A stretch of DNA of 10,378 nt, taken from the NCBI GenBank assembly GCA_023244795.1, contig JAHFLR010000018.1, positions 1 through 10,378 on the forward strand, read 5' to 3'. The translations under genes were made by a program, and so were the position numbers. This document shows positions 6,698 to 10,378 of this stretch, in pieces. Below the pieces are notes generated by a model. It was not told where the DNA came from. It made no database searches and saw only the letters and a program-made list of their open reading frames with translations. This DNA is from a bacterium. GTDB lineage: Bacteria > Patescibacteriota > Minisyncoccia > UBA9983. The first letter of the stretch is position 1; each line of letters opens with the position of its first letter.

Positions 6698-7362
6698 GAA
6701 AAGTTTCAAATAAAAAAATCAGCGGCATTAGTGGCGTCTTATTTAAACCCATGTCCGGAAGTTTTGAAGACAAAGTTGTCTATGATGTTTGCCGGAGAGA
6801 AGGCAGCAGGCTATCATCAGGCGGCGAACTCCAATATGATCTTACCAAGATCTACCCCGGCGCAATAAACGGCGAGTGGCACAAAACTGCCGGCCACTAT
6901 CACAGCGAGGGCTTCCCCGAACTGTTTGAGGTTGTGGAGGGCTCTTTAATTACCTTACTAGAGAAAGGCAGTGGCGCCGAAGGAGAAATTGTCGAGGCCT
7001 ATGCCATTAAAGCGGAAGCCGGCGACAAGGTAATTATTCCTCCAGATTTTGGTTTTTGCAGCATTAACCCCTCCCCAGATAAAAGCCTTATAATCTCTAA
7101 CTGGATAGACACCCGGGCCCGCAATATGTACGAGGATATTGAAAAAAATCACGGGTTGTGCTATTATATAACCAACACAGGATCAACAGCAGTCTCCTCA
7201 ATAGCCTCCCCTATCAAAAACCCGGCCTACGGAAAAGTGCCGGAACTCGTTTGGCTAAAACCCCAAAAACTTCCCCCCGAACTGGAAAATTTAGATTTTT
7301 TAAGCTTTCCTCAAAAATATAAAAAATTTTTAACAATAGAGAGTCTATACAAAAATATTTGA
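6676..7362 (+). CDS. Cupin-type glucose-6-phosphate isomerase homologue with altered metal site
   Basis: This 228-residue protein resembles the cupin (archaeal-type) phosphoglucose isomerases, which interconvert glucose-6-phosphate and fructose-6-phosphate with a bound metal. The first cupin motif is present: TAGHYH at 71-76 (H74, H76), then PELFEVVEGS with E82. The second cupin motif, normally PP-(Y/F)-x-H-x-(T/V)-x-N-P, reads IPPDFGFCSINP (121-132), with F127 where the fourth ligand histidine is expected. Y152 (RNMYEDI) lies at the position of the conserved C-terminal tyrosine. From memory of the P. furiosus enzyme, the metal ligands are two His, one Glu and one His, and the last is lost here. 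The ATG overlaps the upstream gene by 22 bp and has no Shine-Dalgarno. It stops with TGA 12 nt before the tRNA. The family call is good; activity is uncertain. Confidence 0.8.
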   Translation: MENFCQIGKVSNKKISGISGVLFKPMSGSFEDKVVYDVCRREGSRLSSGGELQYDLTKIYPGAINGEWHKTAGHYHSEGFPELFEVVEGSLITLLEKGSGAEGEIVEAYAIKAEAGDKVIIPPDFGFCSINPSPDKSLIISNWIDTRARNMYEDIEKNHGLCYYITNTGSTAVSSIASPIKNPAYGKVPELVWLKPQKLPPELENLDFLSFPQKYKKFLTIESLYKNI

Positions 7363-7374
7363 CCTCTATCACCT

Positions 7375-7458
7375 GCCGAGGTGGTGAAATTGGCAGACAC
7401 GTAGCGTTCAGGTCGCTATGAGCGCAAGCTCGTGCGGGTTCAACTCCCGCTCTCGGCA
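7375..7458 (+). tRNA. tRNA-Leu (anticodon CAG)
   Basis: This is an 84-nt class II tRNA. The acceptor stem GCCGAGG (7375-7381) pairs with TCTCGGC (7451-7457, one G-T pair) and the discriminator is A7458. The D-arm has the usual GTGAAATTGGCAGACAC. The anticodon stem TAGCG/CGCTA encloses TTCAGGT, giving anticodon CAG at 7409-7411, which reads CUG. A long variable arm (GAGCGCAAGCTC) and a T-arm GCGGG/CCCGC with loop TTCAACT complete it. The bases after the discriminator are CAG, so CCA is not encoded and must be added. It lies between the cupin gene and RNase J on the same strand. Confidence 0.97.
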
Positions 7459-7486
7459 CAGAAAAAATTATTAATCAATAACAAAT

Positions 7487-9292
7487 ATGGAAAAAACAAC
7501 AAAAGTATCGTCTCACAGACGAACGGCGCCCACCTCAAGGCGACCGGTTAGAAGAGGCATCCCCTCCTCTAGAGAAATACTCTCCTCGGAAAGGCCGGTG
7601 GCGCACAGCCCCAGCATACCGAGAGAAGACAGAGTCAGAATCATTCCACTCGGAGGAGTAGAAGAAGTCGGAAGAAACATGACCATCGTGGAGTACAAAG
7701 ACGACATCATATTGATTGATGCCGGTTTGCAATTCCCCGAGGAGGAGACCCCGGGCATTGATTACATCATCCCCAATACTAAGTATCTGCAAAATAAACT
7801 TAACAGAATCAGGGGACTCATTATAAGCCATGGCCACCTAGACCACATCGGCGGTATCCCCTATCTTTTCAAAGATATCGGCAATCCTCCCATCTACACT
7901 TCTCAAATCACTAAAGCCATGATTATGAAGCGCCAAGAAGAGTTTACTCACGCGCCCAAGCTAAATATCATAGAAGTTAAAACTCAGCAAACGGTAAAAA
8001 TAGGTAAATATATTTCCGCCAAATTTTTTACCATTGCCCACAACGTTCCAGACGCTATCGGTATTATTTTGGAGACCCCGATTGGCAACATTGTCTACCC
8101 GGGAGACTTTAAAATAGACCGCGACGAAAATGGCGAACCACTAAACGTAAAGGAGTACGGCGAAATCGGAAAAGAAAACAATTTAGTTTTGTTGCTAGAG
8201 AGCACCAACGCGGAGAAACCGGGCTTCTCTATCTCCGAGCGCGAAGCCAGAGACAACATAAAGCAAGTCTTAACCGATGCCAGAGGCAGAGTGATTATCG
8301 GCACTTTTTCTTCTCTTATGGAGAGAGTAATAGAGGCCGTAAGCGTATCCGAAGAGCTCGGCAAAAAGGTTGTTATAGACGGCTACAGCATGAAGGCCAA
8401 CCTTGAGATTGTGCAAAACTTCGGTTTTTTTAACCCCAAAAAAGATACCATCATCTCCGCCGAAAGAATGAGCGATTACCCCAACAACAAAATAGTAATA
8501 ATTTGCACCGGCGCGCAAGGAGAAGAAAACGCAACCTTAATGAGAGTCGCCAACAAAAGGCACAAGAGCATTAAAATTGTTCCGGGTGACGCGGTTATCT
8601 TATCCTCTTCCGTTATCCCGGGGAACGAAAAAAGCATCCAAAATCTAAAAGACAACCTCTCCAGGCAAGGGGCGATAATCGTGCACTCCGGCATTTTAGA
8701 CGTACACGCTAGCGGTCATGCTTGCCAAGAAGAATTAAAACTAATGACCAAGCTTATTAACCCAAAATTCTTTATCCCTATCCATGGCCATTATTTTATG
8801 TTGAGAAATAACGCTACTCTAGCGGAATCTCTCGGCATACCCGCTCAAAATATTGTGGTGCCCCTAAACAACGGCGCCATTATAGAAGCCACCAAAGAAA
8901 AAATAGAAGTGCTGGCCGAGAGCGCGCCTGCCAACTATGTAATGGTAGACGGCTTGGGCGTGGGCGACGTAAAAGAAGTGGTTTTAAGAGACAGGCAGAT
9001 GCTCGCCCAAGACGGGATTTTTGTGATTATTACCGTTATTGATTCTAAAACCGGCCGAGTACGCAGCTCCCCCGATATTATCTCTCGAGGATTTATTTAC
9101 TTGAGAGAGTCTCAGGACTTATTAAAACAGACCCGCCATTTGATTGTGCGGGCCACCGAAGAGGCCATTGGTAAAATGCACCCCATCAACATCACTTATG
9201 TTAAAGAGGTAATCCGAGAGCGCGTGGCAAAATTTCTCTTTCAAAAAACAAAACGCCGGCCAATTATTTTGCCGGTGCTAATAGAAGTGTAA
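7487..9292 (+). CDS. rnj: Ribonuclease J
   Basis: This 601-residue protein is an RNase J, a metallo-beta-lactamase/beta-CASP nuclease with 5'-exonuclease and often endonuclease activity in mRNA decay and RNA processing. A basic, Ser/Arg/Pro-rich tail of about 47 residues precedes the catalytic core, which starts at RVRIIPLGGVEEVGRNM (50-66). Catalytic residues visible: D78 in LIDAG, the HGHLDH motif at 115-120, H185 in AHNVPDA, D207 in YPGDFK and H411 in SGHACQEEL; PIHGHY follows at 431-436. The C-terminal domain runs to ILPVLIEV. Length is usual for the family, slightly long because of the tail. The ATG at 7487 has no Shine-Dalgarno; a weak TATTAA lies 12 nt upstream. It starts 28 nt after the tRNA and could be co-transcribed with it. 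Confidence 0.96.
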   Translation: MEKTTKVSSHRRTAPTSRRPVRRGIPSSREILSSERPVAHSPSIPREDRVRIIPLGGVEEVGRNMTIVEYKDDIILIDAGLQFPEEETPGIDYIIPNTKYLQNKLNRIRGLIISHGHLDHIGGIPYLFKDIGNPPIYTSQITKAMIMKRQEEFTHAPKLNIIEVKTQQTVKIGKYISAKFFTIAHNVPDAIGIILETPIGNIVYPGDFKIDRDENGEPLNVKEYGEIGKENNLVLLLESTNAEKPGFSISEREARDNIKQVLTDARGRVIIGTFSSLMERVIEAVSVSEELGKKVVIDGYSMKANLEIVQNFGFFNPKKDTIISAERMSDYPNNKIVIICTGAQGEENATLMRVANKRHKSIKIVPGDAVILSSSVIPGNEKSIQNLKDNLSRQGAIIVHSGILDVHASGHACQEELKLMTKLINPKFFIPIHGHYFMLRNNATLAESLGIPAQNIVVPLNNGAIIEATKEKIEVLAESAPANYVMVDGLGVGDVKEVVLRDRQMLAQDGIFVIITVIDSKTGRVRSSPDIISRGFIYLRESQDLLKQTRHLIVRATEEAIGKMHPINITYVKEVIRERVAKFLFQKTKRRPIILPVLIEV

Positions 9293-9293
9293 A

Positions 9294-9327
9294 ATAAAAA
9301 ATCGGGGAGGCTGCGAAGCCTCCCCGA
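9294..9327 (-). terminator. Intrinsic terminator of the GC-rich orphan gene
   Basis: An 11-bp GC-rich stem (TCGGGGAGGCT with AGCCTCCCCGA, 9302-9327) closes a four-base loop. On the minus strand it is followed by a T-rich run (9301 down to 9294), the standard shape for rho-independent termination of the gene at 9353-10003. On the plus strand the stem is followed by AGGGTC with no T-tract, so it is not a good terminator for RNase J. Confidence 0.85.
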
Positions 9328-9328
9328 A

Positions 9329-9344
9329 GGGTCACGAGGGACCC
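9329..9344 (-). other. Second short hairpin in the 3' untranslated region
   Basis: GGGTC (9329-9333) pairs with GACCC (9340-9344) around a six-base loop, just upstream (on the minus strand) of the main terminator stem. An alternative pairing, GGAC with GTCC at 9339-9353, overlaps it. It may be a stacked stem protecting the transcript end; no function is shown. Confidence 0.4.
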
Positions 9345-9352
9345 GAAGTGTC

Positions 9353-10003
9353 CTAGTTGCCGAAGAAGACGCGGCAGCCAGCAGCCCACCAGTAGCCGCG
9401 GCCGAAGCTGTAGACGTCGACGTCCCACCTGTCACCGTCCCAGCTGGCGCGGACCACGAACATGGCGCTCCCGGACCAAACGAAAAAGAAGTTGGCCCGG
9501 CCATTATCGAGCAGACCGTCGCTCTTGTCGCCCGCCTCGTGGCGGACGATAGCGTTTTCGATCTGCTTGAGCGAACAGGTCTTACCCTGCTCCACAAGAA
9601 TAGACACCAGATCCTCGTTCCTCTTGTCGCCGATATCACTAATGCCGGCAATCATCTCGGCCATCTGGCGGAAGGTCTGACCTTGCGTAGTGTTCTTGTA
9701 ACTGAAATAATCAGCAATCTTAACGGGGAGTGTGGCTGGGAGCCACCTGTCCAGGTTGCCGTCGCGGTGGTGGAAGATCGACCTGTTCGTAAAGCAATCG
9801 GCCACCTTGTAGGTGGTGGCTTCGGCGCACTTGCCCATCGTCTTGGTATGATACTCAATAACAAACTGGACGAGGTCGCCTGCAAAGGTTGGGTCGTCGA
9901 TTATGCGTCGTGCGATGTCTTCAGCGCGGTCTCCAAGTCCTCCCCACAGACGCTGATGCGCTCCGTTGATGATGTCGTGAGGCACTTCGGTCCATTTCGG
10001 CAT
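9353..10003 (-). CDS. GC-rich orphan protein, unknown function, strong Shine-Dalgarno
   Basis: I do not recognise this 216-residue protein. It has no signal peptide or long membrane helix. Residues 1-50 look helical (DRAEDIARRIIDDPTFAGDLVQFVIEY), the middle 90-165 is mixed, and the last ~50 residues are aromatic and beta-like: NFFFVWSGSAMFVVRASW, then DGDRWDVDVYSF and GRGYWWAAGCRVFF. There are four Cys (C59, C70, C143, C210). A perfect AAGGAGG lies 5 nt before the ATG at 10003; a GTG one codon earlier would be only 2 nt away, so ATG is preferred. The DNA is visibly more GC-rich than all neighbours and uses many GCC/GGC/GTC codons. It has its own leader and terminator, so it is a one-gene unit between RNase J (convergent) and the RodA-like gene. 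Similar SD-led, GC-rich hypotheticals with a Trp-rich C-terminus seem familiar to me from other CPR genomes, but that is recollection only. Confidence 0.8.
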   Translation of the reverse strand: MPKWTEVPHDIINGAHQRLWGGLGDRAEDIARRIIDDPTFAGDLVQFVIEYHTKTMGKCAEATTYKVADCFTNRSIFHHRDGNLDRWLPATLPVKIADYFSYKNTTQGQTFRQMAEMIAGISDIGDKRNEDLVSILVEQGKTCSLKQIENAIVRHEAGDKSDGLLDNGRANFFFVWSGSAMFVVRASWDGDRWDVDVYSFGRGYWWAAGCRVFFGN

Positions 10004-10008
10004 CACTG

Positions 10009-10015
10009 CCTCCTT
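10009..10015 (-). promoter_or_regulatory. Perfect Shine-Dalgarno (AAGGAGG)
   Basis: On the minus strand AAGGAGG is followed by CAGTG and the ATG at 10003. It decides for ATG over the adjacent in-frame GTG at 10006. It is the only strong Shine-Dalgarno I see before any gene in the window. Confidence 0.85.
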
Positions 10016-10022
10016 GCCGTTA

Positions 10023-10066
10023 GCCCATAAGGGCGACTGGCGTTAGAGTTACCCGAAGCGCTCGGG
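10023..10066 (-). other. Structured leader: two GC-rich hairpins before the orphan gene
   Basis: GCCC/GGGC with a four-base loop (10023-10034) and CCCGA/TCGGG with a five-base loop (10052-10066) lie between the RodA-like stop and the Shine-Dalgarno. Neither is followed by a T-tract on the minus strand, so they are unlikely to terminate rodA; they more likely sit in the leader of the orphan gene mRNA. No known riboswitch fold is recognised. Confidence 0.45.
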
Positions 10067-10094
10067 CAAGCGTTGGTTTTGTTCGTTTTTCTTC

Positions 10095-10100
10095 TGTATA
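10095..10100 (-). promoter_or_regulatory. Tentative -10 for the orphan gene (TATACA)
   Basis: On the minus strand TATACA lies about 90 nt before the ATG, in an AT-rich stretch just downstream of the RodA-like stop. Only a very weak -35 (TTAGTT, 16 nt upstream) is seen. If real, the mRNA leader would be about 85 nt and contain both hairpins. Confidence 0.25.
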
Positions 10101-10157
10101 GAACCTATTTCAATCTAACTAATTCATACAACACCGCCCCAGTCTTTGCAACCGCCG

Positions 10158-10378
10158 CTACTCTCCCAAATTTATCATGGTGTCCTCGCGATGCATCTGG
10201 CGGGAATAATTTTTCATTCCCATCAAAATCCCCAACCCGCCCATTATGGTTAACAGATTGGAGCCGCCGTAACTCATTAGCGGTAAGCCAAGCCCGGTAA
10301 CGGGCAAAACGCCGATGTTCATTCCGATATGAATAACGAAATGAGCAATTAAAAAAACAGCCAAGCCAATGCCAAACA
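10158..10378 (-). CDS. rodA: RodA/FtsW-family SEDS glycosyltransferase, C-terminal fragment (runs off right edge)
   Basis: Only the last 73 codons are in the window; the frame is open to the right edge. The fragment contains the end of one membrane helix, the conserved SEDS segment NIGVLPVTGLGLPLMSYGGS, a last helix (LLTIMGGLGILMGM) and a short cytoplasmic tail ending MINLGE. SEDS proteins polymerise lipid II into peptidoglycan glycan strands with a partner transpeptidase. The IGM-x-x-G-LPVTG and GLGILMGM wording fits RodA (elongation) better than FtsW (division), but a fragment this short cannot settle it. The TAG stop at 10158-10160 is 155 nt before the start of the orphan gene, with no clear terminator between. 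Confidence 0.8.
   Translation of the reverse strand, partial: FGIGLAVFLIAHFVIHIGMNIGVLPVTGLGLPLMSYGGSNLLTIMGGLGILMGMKNYSRQMHREDTMINLGE

Noticed and set aside
7360..7362. TGA as a sense codon (Gly code of some CPR lineages)
   Set aside because: TGA ends the cupin frame right before a tRNA gene, and reading through would enter the tRNA. No frame in the window needs TGA as sense.
9302..9327. The strong hairpin as the terminator of RNase J
   Set aside because: On the plus strand there is no T-tract after the stem; the run of T is on the minus-strand side, so it serves the orphan gene.
9539..10030. A 163-codon open frame on the plus strand, opposite the GC-rich orphan gene
   Set aside because: It lies within the antisense of a frame that has a perfect Shine-Dalgarno, a terminator placed just after its stop, and better protein-like sequence. 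High GC content favours long antisense frames.
9200..10160. An integrated mobile element with transposase or attachment sites around the GC-rich gene
   Set aside because: I see no transposase, no terminal inverted repeats and no target-site duplication; only composition and signals differ.

Overview
The window looks like a piece of a Patescibacteria/CPR genome, most likely Parcubacteria. This is an inference from gene content, not from a marker gene. The pointers are a cupin-type phosphoglucose-isomerase homologue, an RNase J with a basic N-terminal tail, a SecG followed by a membrane-anchored (not lipoprotein) family 5 substrate-binding protein, a lemA-htpX pair, and a very large exported protein built from FG-GAP repeats and GIGTTSP-type motifs. 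TGA is used as a stop (cupin gene), so there is no sign of the TGA-as-Gly code of Gracilibacteria/Absconditabacteria.

Layout. Minus strand, 4153 down to 1: lemA, htpX and the first ~898 codons of a giant secreted repeat protein that runs off the left edge; the gaps are 11 and 7 nt, so they read as one unit. Plus strand, 4202 to 9292: a small zinc-ribbon-like protein of unknown role, secG, a peptide/solute-binding protein, a cupin isomerase-like protein overlapping its end, a tRNA-Leu(CAG), and RNase J. Minus strand, 10378 down to 9353: the C-terminal end of a RodA/FtsW-type protein (cut by the right edge), then an orphan GC-rich gene with its own leader, a strong Shine-Dalgarno and an intrinsic terminator.

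How the parts fit. Most of the left and centre concerns the cell envelope: protein export (SecG), membrane protein quality control (HtpX with LemA), solute binding outside the membrane, and a probable surface or adhesive repeat protein. RNase J and the tRNA belong to RNA metabolism. RodA belongs to wall elongation.

Expression signals fall into two styles. Most genes lack a Shine-Dalgarno and have a TATAAT-like -10 element within about 0 to 15 nt of the start codon, which suggests leaderless or very short-leader mRNAs. The gene at 9353-10003 has a long structured leader and a perfect AAGGAGG. This contrast, together with its higher GC content, makes it the most anomalous locus. I see no CRISPR array, insertion sequence, prophage module or recognisable defence system. 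The most specific molecular oddity is the cupin isomerase homologue, in which the fourth metal-ligand histidine appears to be replaced by phenylalanine.
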